64,000 nucleotides of DNA from assembly GCF_000970795.1 (NCBI RefSeq), contig NZ_KQ034028.1, forward strand, positions 596,127 through 660,126, written 5' to 3'. Origin of the DNA: Bombilactobacillus mellifer (GTDB lineage: Bacteria; Bacillota; Bacilli; Lactobacillales; Lactobacillaceae). The translations under genes and the position numbers were made by a program. Positions 37,007-46,296 of this stretch are shown here, piece by piece. Positions within the stretch are counted from its first letter, which is position 1, and every line of letters begins with the position of its first letter. The notes beneath the pieces are model-generated. The model was given only the letters and a program-made list of their open reading frames with translations, made no database searches and was not told the DNA's origin.

Positions 37007-37022
37007 TTCTCTTATCTTGATA
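37007..37022 (+). promoter_or_regulatory. Double-strand origin nick site (pC194/pUB110 type)
   Basis: TTCTCTTATCTTGATA contains the TCTTATCTTGATA core of pC194/pUB110-family origins, where Rep nicks in CTTGATA. Two copies of GATACATACTA follow (37019-37040), and a GGGGT/ACCCC hairpin lies just upstream. It stands about 250 bases ahead of rep. Confidence 0.85.
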
Positions 37023-37131
37023 CATACTAGATACATACTAGAAACAACTACGTTTTTTTTAGTGATTGCATTTTTTTTTAGAAGTAATAATAAAATTAAT
37101 TTGTTGTGAGTTATTGATTTTAAACATAAAA

Positions 37132-37260
37132 AAAACACTCACGTTTGTTCCATGATTTAGCGGTCAGGAAACGTGAGAGTTCTAAAAATTTTACGTAATC
37201 CATTATAAATGAAATTACATAGAATGCAAATTATTTAGAGCTCTTACCGTGAGAAAAAGG
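37132..37260 (+). promoter_or_regulatory. Structured leader of rep
   Basis: A long hairpin (ACTCACGTTT with AAACGTGAG, about 37136-37183) and a second stem (AGAGCTCTTACC with GGTGGGAGCTTTT) precede the rep start and overlap its ribosome site. This fits copy-number control by attenuation or a countertranscript. No antisense promoter was confirmed. Confidence 0.5.
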
Positions 37261-37274
37261 TGGGAGCTTTTAAA

Positions 37275-38279
37275 ATGTCAGATTTAATTTTAACCAGTCA
37301 AAAGTTAGTAGATAAGACCCGTAAAGGTAAGTTGAGACCTTGGTCTTCAAAGAAAAAAGATAATACTTTATATGCCAAATATTTGGCTCAATTGCACTTT
37401 AATAAAGCGGATAATGTGCGACAATGTGGTGAAACTTTGACCTTTAAAAAGTTGCCTAATGGTCGTCTAAAATTATTTCAAACTTGGTTTTGTAAGTCTA
37501 AACTTTGTCCACTTTGCAATTGGAGAAGGTCGCTTAAAAGTTCTAATCAGTTGCAGAAATTGTTGCAGGTTGCACTTCAAAAAGAACCTCAAGGTCGATT
37601 TTTATTTTTAACTTTGACCCAAGAAAATTCTACTGGTGAAACTCTGAAACAAGATATTTCTCGTATGAGTAAGGCAGTTAATCGGCTTTTAAATTATAAA
37701 AAAGTTTCGCAAAATTTGTTGGGTTATGTGCGCAGTTTGGAAGTTACTGTGAACGATCAAGACTTGGAAAATATTACTTATCATGCTCATTGTCATGTTT
37801 TATTATTCATGAAACGTGAGTACTTTTCGGATTCGCAAAATTATTTGGAACAGTCGGAATGGACTAACTTATGGCGTCGCGCTTTAAAAGTTGATTACCA
37901 ACCTATCGTGCATATTCAGGCAGTAAAGAAAAATTCAAAACGTCAAAATAAAAATTCTTTGTTGTCTGCTGCTCAAGAAACTGCCAAATATCAGGTTAAG
38001 TCTGCGGATATTTTTACGGGTTTTGCTGATCTTGATTTGGAAGTTATTGATGTTTTAGAGAAAGCTTTGTCTGGCACTCGGCAGATTAGTTTTGGTGGAT
38101 TATTTAAAAAATTGCGTCATGATTTGCAGTTGGATGATGCGGTGGGAGCCTTTAATTTAAATCTCACAGCTGAAGACCTTAATTACTTGGAAGAATTGTA
38201 CGTTCCCCATAAAATTGTGGGGGCCATCGATCATAATCCACCTGAAGATATGATGTTGCTTGATGAAGATCCAGCTTAG
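37275..38279 (+). CDS. Rolling-circle Rep protein (Rep_1), fused to aldo/keto reductase tail
   Basis: Residues 1-289 are a Rep_1 initiator. They carry a zinc-like CKSKLCPLCNWRR, FLFLTLTQEN, the metal motif HAHCHVLLFM (His170, His172, His174), and the catalytic Tyr239 in ETAKYQVKSAD. From residue 290 on, the sequence VGAFNLNLTAEDLNYLEELY and PHKIVGAI is the C-terminus of an aldo/keto reductase, acquired through the 13-bp crossover. All Rep catalytic residues remain. I start at ATG 37275 with GGGAG ahead; a GTG at 37260 lies in that ribosome site. Confidence 0.9.
   Translation: MSDLILTSQKLVDKTRKGKLRPWSSKKKDNTLYAKYLAQLHFNKADNVRQCGETLTFKKLPNGRLKLFQTWFCKSKLCPLCNWRRSLKSSNQLQKLLQVALQKEPQGRFLFLTLTQENSTGETLKQDISRMSKAVNRLLNYKKVSQNLLGYVRSLEVTVNDQDLENITYHAHCHVLLFMKREYFSDSQNYLEQSEWTNLWRRALKVDYQPIVHIQAVKKNSKRQNKNSLLSAAQETAKYQVKSADIFTGFADLDLEVIDVLEKALSGTRQISFGGLFKKLRHDLQLDDAVGAFNLNLTAEDLNYLEELYVPHKIVGAIDHNPPEDMMLLDEDPA
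38130..38142. repeat. Plasmid integration core, right copy
   Basis: TTGGATGATGCGG, identical to 33698-33710, at the Rep-to-reductase junction. Confidence 0.92.
38143..38279 (+). pseudogene. Aldo/keto reductase 3' end, displaced
   Basis: VGAFNLNLTAEDLNYLEELY followed by VPHKIVGAIDHNPPEDM is the normal ending of the reductase whose start is at 32821. It is separated from it by the integrated plasmid and now read as the tail of Rep. Confidence 0.88.
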
Positions 38280-38304
38280 TGTTTTGTAATAAGAAGGTGA
38301 ATTT

Positions 38305-39180
38305 ATGACGACTGTAGCACAAATAAGTCTTCGTAATGGTGTCAAAATGCCGCAAGAAGGCTTGGGAGTTTTCCAAATTAATGATCCTAAGTTGTGTGAG
38401 GAGACGGTTTTACATGCATTACACAGCGGCTATCGTTTGTTCGATACTGCCAGCAGTTATCAAAATGAACAGGCCGTAGGCCAAGCTTTGAAAAAGAGCC
38501 AAATACCAAGATCCAATGTATTTTTAACTACTAAAGCTTATATTCAAGAAATGGGTTACCAGCCCACACTGAATGCTTTTGATAAGTCTTGTCGCCGATT
38601 AGGTACAGATTATCTAGACTTATATTTGATTCATATGCCTTTGAATGACTATTTTGGCAGTTGGCGAGCACTGGAAAAACTATATAAAGATGGACGTGTG
38701 CGGGCCATTGGAGTCTGCAATTTTACTTCTACCGAATTATTAGATCTGATTTTCAATGTTCAGATCCCGCCAATGATTAACCAGATTGAAAATCATCCTT
38801 TGTATCAAAGAACACAAGAACTTGATTTTATGCGTCAGCAAAAAGTGCAACCAGAGGCGTGGGCGCCTTTTGCTGAGGGAAGAAGGGGGATTTTTCAAAA
38901 TGAGCTCCTTCAAAAGATTGCGATGCATCACGGTAAAACTGTAGCCCAATTAATTTTACGATGGAATATTCAACGCGGAATGGTCGTTATTCCGAAATCA
39001 ACACATCAACAAAGAATTCAAGAAAATTTAGATATTTGGTATTTTTCTCTAAGTCCGGCTGAAATGAATAGCATTGGCTCTTTAGATGAAAACAAGCCGC
39101 AGATGTTGGATCTTAATCGCCTCAGTGAAGTACGTCGCGTGTACAATTATTTAACTAATCCCGTTGTCACAAGTCTTTAA
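38305..39180 (+). CDS. Aldo/keto reductase
   Basis: A complete 291-aa NADPH-dependent reductase of the AKR5-like type. It shows RLFDTASSYQNEQAVGQALK (catalytic Asp and Tyr), LTTKAYIQEMGY (Lys), DLYLIHMPLNDYFG (His), and the NADP-binding end IPKSTHQQRIQENLDIWYFSLS. GAAGGTG stands ahead of the ATG. It lies directly after the displaced tail of the broken reductase, so the two were neighbours before plasmid entry. Confidence 0.93.
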   Translation: MTTVAQISLRNGVKMPQEGLGVFQINDPKLCEETVLHALHSGYRLFDTASSYQNEQAVGQALKKSQIPRSNVFLTTKAYIQEMGYQPTLNAFDKSCRRLGTDYLDLYLIHMPLNDYFGSWRALEKLYKDGRVRAIGVCNFTSTELLDLIFNVQIPPMINQIENHPLYQRTQELDFMRQQKVQPEAWAPFAEGRRGIFQNELLQKIAMHHGKTVAQLILRWNIQRGMVVIPKSTHQQRIQENLDIWYFSLSPAEMNSIGSLDENKPQMLDLNRLSEVRRVYNYLTNPVVTSL

Positions 39181-39368
39181 CCACACAAAAAAAAAACGGA
39201 TGGTTGAACCTGCAGACTGGTTTTTAAATAAATGCTCATAAAATTGAATTCGCTTGGTTGAAAATTAATTTTTGATTAAGATAATTAATCTGGTGCAAAT
39301 AATTTAACATAACAAGTCGAATTAAATTACTAAAGATAAATTGATATAACAACTAAACCAATTAATAG

Positions 39369-39476
39369 AAAAAGCACTAGCTATAGATTTAGCCAGTGCT
39401 TTTTTGGTTGTGAAAGAAACAAAGGTGTAGAGGTCTGGAAACTTATCCGGACATGTGTATTGTATCACATAAGTAG
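39369..39476. repeat. Duplicated upstream segment of the surface protein gene, copy 1
   Basis: A terminator-like hairpin (AAGCACTAGC / AGCCAGTGCTTTT) is followed by TGTGAAAGAAACAAAG, AGAGGTCTG and GGACATGTGTATT. It is repeated with small changes at 59721-59839, ahead of the paralogous surface protein gene. Confidence 0.8.
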
Positions 39477-39681
39477 CATTTATTTAAGACTGTATTTAAG
39501 AAATTAATCTTAAAATTAAATTTAAGCATGCTTTTTTGAAAATAGTTTCATTTGGTTACAAATATTCGAATTATTACGCCGTTTCAATAATAAAGCTGAA
39601 TATAATCAGAAATGTGGTTAATATACTATAAAAATATAATAATAGTATTAATTTATTTGATAAATTAGTGCTATGATACTT

Positions 39682-39697
39682 ATGAAGCCGGTTTCAT
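39682..39697. promoter_or_regulatory. Operator-like palindrome ahead of surface protein gene 1
   Basis: ATGAAGCCGGTTTCAT lies about 40 bases before the start. The same site occurs at 60061-60076 as a perfect palindrome. It follows a TATGAT that could be the -10, so it sits near the transcription start. Confidence 0.55.
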
Positions 39698-39737
39698 GTT
39701 ATAACTATTGTTTTTGTTGAAAGGAGATATCTTGATA

Positions 39738-41621
39738 ATGATGAAAACTCCAAGTAAGAGATGGACTTTGACGACGACCTTTGTCGGCTTAGTCTGTGGT
39801 TTAGTGTTAACGCAAAACAAACTTTACGCCGATACGATGTCAACTACGCCTGATCAAACACCGATTGCCGCTGTTCAAAAATCTACTGAACCGCAACCTG
39901 TATCTCTGGCTGCTCAGGCAAAGAAAGATAATAATGTTCAACCAGCCACACCAGTGACTAATGCCACTTCCACTGCTGCAGAAAATACACAGACATCGCA
40001 ACCAGAAACACAAGAATCCCAAACAAGCACTGCTGCGACTGATCAGCCAGCAGTGACAGATCAAAAACCAAATACTGCTACACAGCAGCCAGGGACGGGT
40101 TCTTCAACATCTGAAGCTAAACCAGTGGCGACTGATCAACCAGTAACTCCAAATTCAGTAAAGACCACCCAATCGACAGCTTCTGATAAGACAACCACTC
40201 AATCTCAGCAACCAGCAGCTCAAGCAGCAACTGATCCCAACCAAAATACCGAAACATTGATTGCCAACGGTCAATCTGGCACAGCTAAATGGGATTATGT
40301 TAAAAACAATAAAACAGGTGAAAATATTTTAAAGATTCATGCTGGCCAATTGAGTGAAACTAAAGTATTCAATTGGTCGGGTGTTTCTTATTATTTAAAT
40401 AAAATAATCATTGATCCTAATGTCTATGCACCCAAAAATGCTGACTACTTATTTAGTGATTTAAGACAATTAAAAACTATCGAGGGTTTAGCTAATCTCC
40501 AAGTGCAGTATACGCAGTATATGCACGAAATGTTTGCCAATGATCCCTTACTGGATGATATTGATTTAAGTTTTTGGCCTACTTATCGAGTCACAGATAT
40601 GAGCAATATGTTTTATAATGATAAGAGTCTGACCAATTTTAATTTGGATTATCTTGATACTGGCAACGTACTTGATATGCAATACATGTTTTATGGTACA
40701 GGGATTACTAATATTGATTTAACTACTCTGGATTTATCCAAAGTTCAAAATATGAGCTATATGTTTGCCAATTCTCAATTACAAAGTGCAGATTTTAGTA
40801 ATTTAGATATTTCTAATGTGACTAATATGCATGGCATGTTTTGGTATTCGAAATTACAAGATGTTAATTTGGAAAATGTAAATGCGGCTAATGTTACAGA
40901 CATGAGTTATATGTTTTATAATACTCAGCTAAAAGATCTGAAATTGAACGGTATTAAAACACCAAAATTACTCGATATGAGTTATATGTTCGCTAACTGT
41001 GCGCTTAGTGATCTCGATTTGAGAGCCTTGGATACCACTATGGTAAAAGATATGAACCATCTATTCTTCAATGATTTATTTTTGATGAATGTTAATTTAA
41101 GCTATTTAAATACTGCCAATGTACAAAATATGAATGGAATGTTTGCCCAATGTGAAAATCTTCAGAATCTTAATGTTGGATGTTGGGATACCAGTAAGGT
41201 TACAAATATGGGATCCATGTTTTCTGATTGTAAAAATTTGCTTACTTTGGATTTAAGCAACTTTAATACGCAAAAGGTCACCACAGTGCAACAGATGTTT
41301 ATGGGAGATACTAAATTAACCAGTTTAGATATTCGCAGTTTTGATCTAACTAATGCCTACTCTGGAGATATGCTGTATGCAACCAGATTTTTAAATCGTT
41401 TAGTCTTAGGTGCAAAGACCTTTATTGCTAATGCACGTTTAACTGATGTACCGCGGGTCGGATTCAAAGTTCCTGGAACCAATTATCGAGTTAATTCTTC
41501 TAATTGGGTTGCCGTGAATGGTCCACAAACGGGGCAGAAATTCACTTCGAAACAATTGATGGATTCTAATAATAGAGTAGCGGGTGCAACTATTTATCAA
41601 TGGGACACACGTGTGAGTTAG
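39738..41621 (+). CDS. BspA-type leucine-rich repeat (DUF285) surface protein 1
   Basis: A secreted protein of about 627 aa. The start at ATG 39738 has AAGGAGAT ahead. The signal peptide WTLTTTFVGLVCGLVLTQNK ends near LYAD. Residues 40-175 are a Thr/Gln/Pro-rich stalk. A conserved entry domain (AKWDYVKNN, LKIHAGQL) follows, then about twelve repeats of the form LDTxxVxxMxYMFxxxxxLxxLDL. It ends YQWDTRVS with no LPxTG or MucBP repeats, so it is shorter than the 62.4-kb relative and may not be covalently anchored. Likely an adhesin or host-contact protein. Confidence 0.9.
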   Translation: MMKTPSKRWTLTTTFVGLVCGLVLTQNKLYADTMSTTPDQTPIAAVQKSTEPQPVSLAAQAKKDNNVQPATPVTNATSTAAENTQTSQPETQESQTSTAATDQPAVTDQKPNTATQQPGTGSSTSEAKPVATDQPVTPNSVKTTQSTASDKTTTQSQQPAAQAATDPNQNTETLIANGQSGTAKWDYVKNNKTGENILKIHAGQLSETKVFNWSGVSYYLNKIIIDPNVYAPKNADYLFSDLRQLKTIEGLANLQVQYTQYMHEMFANDPLLDDIDLSFWPTYRVTDMSNMFYNDKSLTNFNLDYLDTGNVLDMQYMFYGTGITNIDLTTLDLSKVQNMSYMFANSQLQSADFSNLDISNVTNMHGMFWYSKLQDVNLENVNAANVTDMSYMFYNTQLKDLKLNGIKTPKLLDMSYMFANCALSDLDLRALDTTMVKDMNHLFFNDLFLMNVNLSYLNTANVQNMNGMFAQCENLQNLNVGCWDTSKVTNMGSMFSDCKNLLTLDLSNFNTQKVTTVQQMFMGDTKLTSLDIRSFDLTNAYSGDMLYATRFLNRLVLGAKTFIANARLTDVPRVGFKVPGTNYRVNSSNWVAVNGPQTGQKFTSKQLMDSNNRVAGATIYQWDTRVS

Positions 41622-41642
41622 TATTACACAGTTAAACATTCA

Positions 41643-41678
41643 AAAAGTGCTGGTCAATTAAAGACCAGTGCTTTTTTA
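41643..41678 (+). terminator. Terminator after surface protein gene 1
   Basis: AAGTGCTGGTC, loop, GACCAGTGCTTTTTT. Confidence 0.88.
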
Positions 41679-41884
41679 TATTTAAATTTTGCAAATGCTC
41701 ATCAAATACAATTTATTTAGTGGATTGAATAAAGCTTTTTAACTAATTAATAATTATGGTTTATTATTCAAATGGATTGTAAAAAATTTGATTATCCCAA
41801 AATCACATAAAGATTGGTATCTATAAACATTGATTTTTTAATCTATTAATAGTGGGAAAATCTAGAGTTTTTATTTATTATTTG

Positions 41885-42160
41885 TTAATGAACATTATCT
41901 AAAATAAGTTTCATGGAATTGCCAAATTCAATAGCAAAGTGTTCATTATGATCAAATACCAGCTCGTCTGGTGCTGCAGAAGAAATGTACAACCATAAAT
42001 TAATTTTTAACCCTAAGCCTGTTACATAAAATTGATGCATTGCATAAGCTCCAATATCAAAATGATCTGAGGCTAAAAAAATCTTCCCTAACATAACCAT
42101 TGTGGCATTTGGGGCTGGAGTCACGGTAGCTTCATCTGTTGGATTGACAATAACTTTGGA
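41885..42160 (-). other. Possible gene fragment on the minus strand
   Basis: An open stretch reads like real protein (KVIVNPTDEATVTPAPNA, then HFDIGAYAMHQFYVTGLGLK) but has no clear start or ribosome site, and I do not recognise it. It lies next to a decayed gene on the other strand. It may be a fragment. Confidence 0.3.
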
Positions 42161-42197
42161 TGATAATATTTAGATTGGCTTAAATTTTATTACCAAG

Positions 42198-43192
42198 GTG
42201 CCAGTACTGCAGTCTTTAGAAGGTTATAAACCTTTTGTCTATTACAATATACAATTCCCAGATGGAACTGTGGCAACCAATATGATGACAATTTTAGATA
42301 AGGAGAGCAATTTTAAAGAGGGTAATTGTGATGTTCAATACGGTAATAATTATTTTCGGGGTAATTTGACTGATTATAGCGTTCATATTGAAGATCCGCA
42401 AAAACAGTTTACTATTGATTTAAATTTACATCGGGAAATTAGTTCTTGGCGTCTTGGTAGTGCGTTTGCACAAAGAAGTGATATACAAACATTTACTTGG
42501 TTATGTGCCGCTCCAAAAGGTGAGGTGAATGGATTTTGGCGCTATCAAGATAAGAAACTTTCTTTCCATGGTTAAGGGTATCACGATTATCAATGGGCAA
42601 CAGACGTTAATTATACCTTTTGGAATAGATGGCTTTGGGGCCGTCAACAAACTCAAGATTATACTGTACTGTTATTTGATCTTGTATCGACACAAGCAAC
42701 TGGAGCGCAACAATTTCCGTGGTTTTTTGTTCAAGATAAAGATGGAAATGTGATATTTGATAATATCGAAAAAACTGCTGATATAGATATTAAAATTGAG
42801 AGTACGCGTGAGGATAAAGGTAGCGGTAAAGTATTTCCGCAGTTATCACGTTATGCTTTTCATAAAAATAATCTCTAAGCTAGTTATATCCTCAATGCAA
42901 AAGAAGATTTTGTTTTTAACAATCATTAGCAACTAGCGCCGGAATCAATTAAAAAGGAATATGATAAATTAGGATATTATCCAACTTATACCCAAACAAG
43001 TGCCGATGCCCATTTTATTTTGAAAGAGAAGGGGGAAACATTAGTAGATTTTTCTGGGGAATGCTTTATGAGATATCTAGTATGTGGTCCAATTATTTGC
43101 TTGGTGCTTCTGATAAGGAGAACATTCAAAAAGTTGATCCCCTTGCGCTGGCTGCCCAATTACATATCCAAAATAATAAAAATACCTTGTAA
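42198..43192 (+). pseudogene. AttH/CrtC lipocalin-like protein, multiply broken
   Basis: One frame reads through most of this stretch and is broken by three in-frame stops (42573 TAA, 42876 TAA, 42927 TAG); a shift near 43060 is needed to read the tail (LAAQLHIQNNKNTL). The motif GYHDYQWATD, then WGRQQTQDYTVLLFDL, matches the AttH/hydroxyneurosporene synthase (CrtC) family, where it reads GYHDHQWG. Four separate lesions mean this is a true pseudogene, not a sequencing slip. The natural start could not be found. Confidence 0.7.
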
Positions 43193-43416
43193 TAGTCAAT
43201 GTTTAGGTAATTATTGAAAAATAATATTCAATAAACACAGATATGTAGTCTATTTGAGTATAGTTATGCAAAAATTTAGTTGGTAATCCAATGAAGGATT
43301 TCGATTTATTTTAAATTAGAATACTAGCCTTAAAGTATAATTCACAGGCTGCTATGAAAATTAATCGTTGACTAAGTTTATTTTTAAGCAGTTTTTTATT
43401 GCTTTTAAGCAAATAG

Positions 43417-43428
43417 GTAGTAAACTAC
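43417..43428. promoter_or_regulatory. MarR operator, copy 1
   Basis: GTAGTAAACTAC (inverted arms GTAGT/ACTAC) lies 17 bases before the marR start. It is identical to 43901-43912, and both copies are followed by ATT. Confidence 0.75.
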
Positions 43429-43445
43429 ATTTTGAGGTGTTAAAT

Positions 43446-43904
43446 ATGCAAAATAATAAAATTAACAGTTTAGGTCCTTTAATTAAAGTGGCTAATAACT
43501 TAATAGAAAAAGAATTGAATAATAACATGAGACAGTTATTTACGGAATTTAATTTAACTGGTCCCCAAGTTGCCTTATTAACTTATCTTTATGAGGCACA
43601 AAGTCGAACTGTTTCTCAAAAAGAATTAGAAACAGTTTTTGTAATTAGCCATCCAACCATTCGTAGTATTGTAAAACGCTTAGAACAAAGACAATTAATT
43701 AATATTTCTACTTTAAAAAGTGATCGCCGGCAAACGATTCTTTCCTTATCGGCTTCAGGTTCAACTTTAATCAAAAATAATATCGGTAAAATTTATCAGG
43801 TTATGAATCAAATCAATCAAAAAATCACTCAAGATATTACTTCTGACGAGCAGCAACAATTAATTACATCAATACAAAAAATCGTCCACAATTTTACTAA
43901 GTAG
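43446..43904 (+). CDS. MarR-family transcriptional regulator
   Basis: A 152-aa winged-helix regulator: LTGPQVALLTYLYEAQSRTVSQKELETVF, the recognition helix ISHPTIRSIVKRLEQRQLI, and the wing SDRRQTILSLSASG. It begins at ATG 43446, with GAGGTG ahead. Identical palindromes ahead of it and across its stop codon imply that it represses itself and the MFS gene that follows. Confidence 0.92.
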   Translation: MQNNKINSLGPLIKVANNLIEKELNNNMRQLFTEFNLTGPQVALLTYLYEAQSRTVSQKELETVFVISHPTIRSIVKRLEQRQLINISTLKSDRRQTILSLSASGSTLIKNNIGKIYQVMNQINQKITQDITSDEQQQLITSIQKIVHNFTK

Positions 43905-43912
43905 TAAACTAC
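43901..43912. promoter_or_regulatory. MarR operator, copy 2
   Basis: GTAGTAAACTAC overlaps the marR stop codon and stands 17 bases before the transporter start. Confidence 0.75.
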
Positions 43913-43929
43913 ATTAAAGAGGAAAAATC

Positions 43930-45324
43930 ATGCAAATTAATATAAAAAAACGTAATATTATGATGATTATTTTATTGTCGGGAGCCTTTATTTCCTTATT
44001 AGCAGAAACATTCTTAAATAATGCCTTAGTAACTATTATGAAGGCTTTTCAAGTTAACCAAGCTACGGCTCAGTGGTTATCAACGGGTTATTTATTGATT
44101 GTGGGAGTCATGATTCCATTATCGGCTTGGATATTTGAAAGATTTTCCACACGCAATAGCTATTTAGTAATGTTATCCATATTTATTGTCGGTTCGCTGT
44201 TGTGTTTAACAGCTACTAATTTTTATATTTTGTTAAGTGGGCGCATGATTGAAGCAGTTGCTGCTGGTGCATTGATGCCCTTTATTCAAAATGTTATTTT
44301 TCAATTATTTGATCCAAAGCAGCGGGGAATAGCTTTAGGGATGACAGGTCTAGTAATTGCTTTTGGCCCAGCAGTAGGTCCAACTATTTCAGGAATAATT
44401 TTAAAATATTATGATTGGCGGATGCTTTTTATAATTTTAACTATTGCCAGTTTAGTTATTTTGATTTGGGCATTTATAAGTTTTTCTGAAATTAATACTC
44501 CGCATAAGATTAGTTTGGATTGGTTGTCTTTTGGTGAATCTATTGTAGGATTTGGCCTTATTTTATTTATCTTTTCTGAGATTGGTAATACGGGCCGCAT
44601 TACGCTAACACAAAGCATTATTTTATTAGTGGGTATCATCATTTTATTTTTATTTGGTAGAAGACAACTTCAGCTAGTAGAACCTTTATTAAATATTCGG
44701 GTATTTGTAAATAGTCAATTTAATTGGACTACAACCTTAAGTACACTGAGTAATTTAGCAATGGTAGGCATTGAACTGGTATTACCAATGTATTTACAAA
44801 CTACGCGTCATGAAACTGCTCTGAGTACCGGCTTAATTATGCTGCCGGGAGCAATCATTATGGGAATCTTTAATCCATTATCAGGTTATCTTTTTGATAA
44901 GTTAGGTATAAGAACCATTTCGTTTATTGGATTTATTACTCTATTTATAGGTACATTTCCAATGGCTTTTTTCACAGCAAATACATCAGTTTGGCTTATT
45001 GTTTTAAGTTATGCTGTCAGAATGATGGGGATTGCGTTAACGATGATGACGACTTTTACCGCGGGAATAAATTCTTTAGATGCAGCGGATACTGCTTATG
45101 GTAATGCGGCATCTTCAACTATTCGTCAAATTGGGGGATCTTTAGGGACAGCAATTTCTATGACTATCGTTAGTTTAGGATCATTTGCGGCTATTAATAA
45201 CGGACAATCTACTAATGCAGCCGCTGCAGTTGGATTTCACTGGGCTTTTTATTTTATGATCGGAATTGCTATTATAGGTGTTTTAATTTCGTTTAAATTA
45301 CCACACCAACAGCAAGCAAAATAA
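43930..45324 (+). CDS. MFS multidrug efflux transporter (DHA2, EmrB/QacA-like)
   Basis: A 464-aa, 14-segment proton-drug antiporter. Motif A lies in the loop SAWIFERFSTRNSYL and motif C in IAFGPAVGPTISGIIL (GxxxGPxxGG type). It lies downstream of a MarR regulator with a shared operator, the classic layout of an inducible efflux operon. The substrate is not known. Confidence 0.92.
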   Translation: MQINIKKRNIMMIILLSGAFISLLAETFLNNALVTIMKAFQVNQATAQWLSTGYLLIVGVMIPLSAWIFERFSTRNSYLVMLSIFIVGSLLCLTATNFYILLSGRMIEAVAAGALMPFIQNVIFQLFDPKQRGIALGMTGLVIAFGPAVGPTISGIILKYYDWRMLFIILTIASLVILIWAFISFSEINTPHKISLDWLSFGESIVGFGLILFIFSEIGNTGRITLTQSIILLVGIIILFLFGRRQLQLVEPLLNIRVFVNSQFNWTTTLSTLSNLAMVGIELVLPMYLQTTRHETALSTGLIMLPGAIIMGIFNPLSGYLFDKLGIRTISFIGFITLFIGTFPMAFFTANTSVWLIVLSYAVRMMGIALTMMTTFTAGINSLDAADTAYGNAASSTIRQIGGSLGTAISMTIVSLGSFAAINNGQSTNAAAAVGFHWAFYFMIGIAIIGVLISFKLPHQQQAK

Positions 45325-45329
45325 TTACG

Positions 45330-45610
45330 GGATATAAAATATCACAAATTCCCAAAATATTTGTGATCAAAATAGTTGGTTTTTGATTTTTAAGCTCTTT
45401 ACGATAATAGATATATTTTAAATTGATATTTTCAATTTAAACAAAGTTTTAATTCGTTTTTTAAGTACTCTAATTCTTCCACAGCGGGCAATTTATGATA
45501 ATTAATTATATTTTTTAAAATGATAATTATCATAGACGAAATAATATCAATGGTTAATTTATGAGTTTCTATATCTATATTGCTTCAATCGGTATCAGTA
45601 ATTAAATCAC
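45330..45610. other. Intergenic stretch
   Basis: AT-rich, no gene seen; probably debris upstream of the ABC-2 remnant. Confidence 0.35.
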
Positions 45611-45619
45611 GAAGTTGAT

Positions 45620-45970
45620 TGTAAAAGCTAGAATCATCTTAGTTTTAGTATCTTTAGCTTCTGGCTTTTGGCATTTTGATCTCTGCGTTGGCCGGATCAG
45701 AATTTCAAATGATGTAGTTTTTGCCCTTGGCCATTGTGCCGCAAGTCTTCTTTTCGGGAATTATCCCGCTGGATTCAATGGCTACCTGGGTTCAATATAT
45801 TGTCAAGGTTTGGCCGTTAACATAATCTGGAGATTCGCTTACCCAGATTATTATTTATGGTAAAAATTTAACGAATCTCGGAGGAGATATTTTGGCCTTG
45901 TTAATATTTCTTGTTGTTCTTTTATTTTTAAATAAAAACGTTATCGTAAAGTTTAAGCAAAAGCACGATG
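45620..45970 (+). pseudogene. ABC-2 type permease, C-terminal remnant
   Basis: One frame reads FLPLAIVPQVFFSGIIPLDS, then YIVKVWPLT and NLGGDILALLIFLVVLLFLN, the ending of ABC-2/YhgE-type permeases. It is broken by TAG and TAA stops and lacks the N-terminal half. Confidence 0.6.
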
Positions 45971-46031
45971 CTATTGGGCCTTATAAAACAAGTAATCCAA
46001 GTCTAAAAAATAAACTTACAGCATTGTCAAA

Positions 46032-46062
46032 AAAGCCTCTAATTCAAAGGCGGCTTTTTAGT
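46032..46062 (+). terminator. Terminator-like hairpin
   Basis: AAAAAGCC, loop of about 14 bases, GGCTTTTT, following the permease remnant. Confidence 0.6.
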
Positions 46063-46296
46063 GTGGTCATAAGTCAGTTTTAAGGCTTACAGAATTAAAT
46101 CAGATTCATAATCAATGTCCTATCGATAATAAAATCTCAATTGAAAAATATAAAACCCCATTTAGTAAAAATTATGAATTATAGAAATGATTATTTTCAA
46201 GCGTATGCCAATAAAAAAGCGTTGTTTTAGTTTGTATTTTTTCCAAAAAGGCCCGAGTGCTTTAGTTTGCTTTTTTTAAACATAAAAATTCGAAGA

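Larger units (their letters stand above)
33698..38142. mobile_element. Integrated rolling-circle mobilisable plasmid (about 4.43 kb)
   Basis: Joining 38130 back to 33698 at the shared 13-mer recreates a circle of 4,432 bp with an intact rep gene. It also carries mob, a bacteriocin-like gene, an immunity-like gene, an Fst toxin locus and a pC194/pUB110-type nick site. Joining the outer flanks recreates a complete aldo/keto reductase C-terminus in frame. This is direct evidence for single-crossover integration. Confidence 0.92.
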
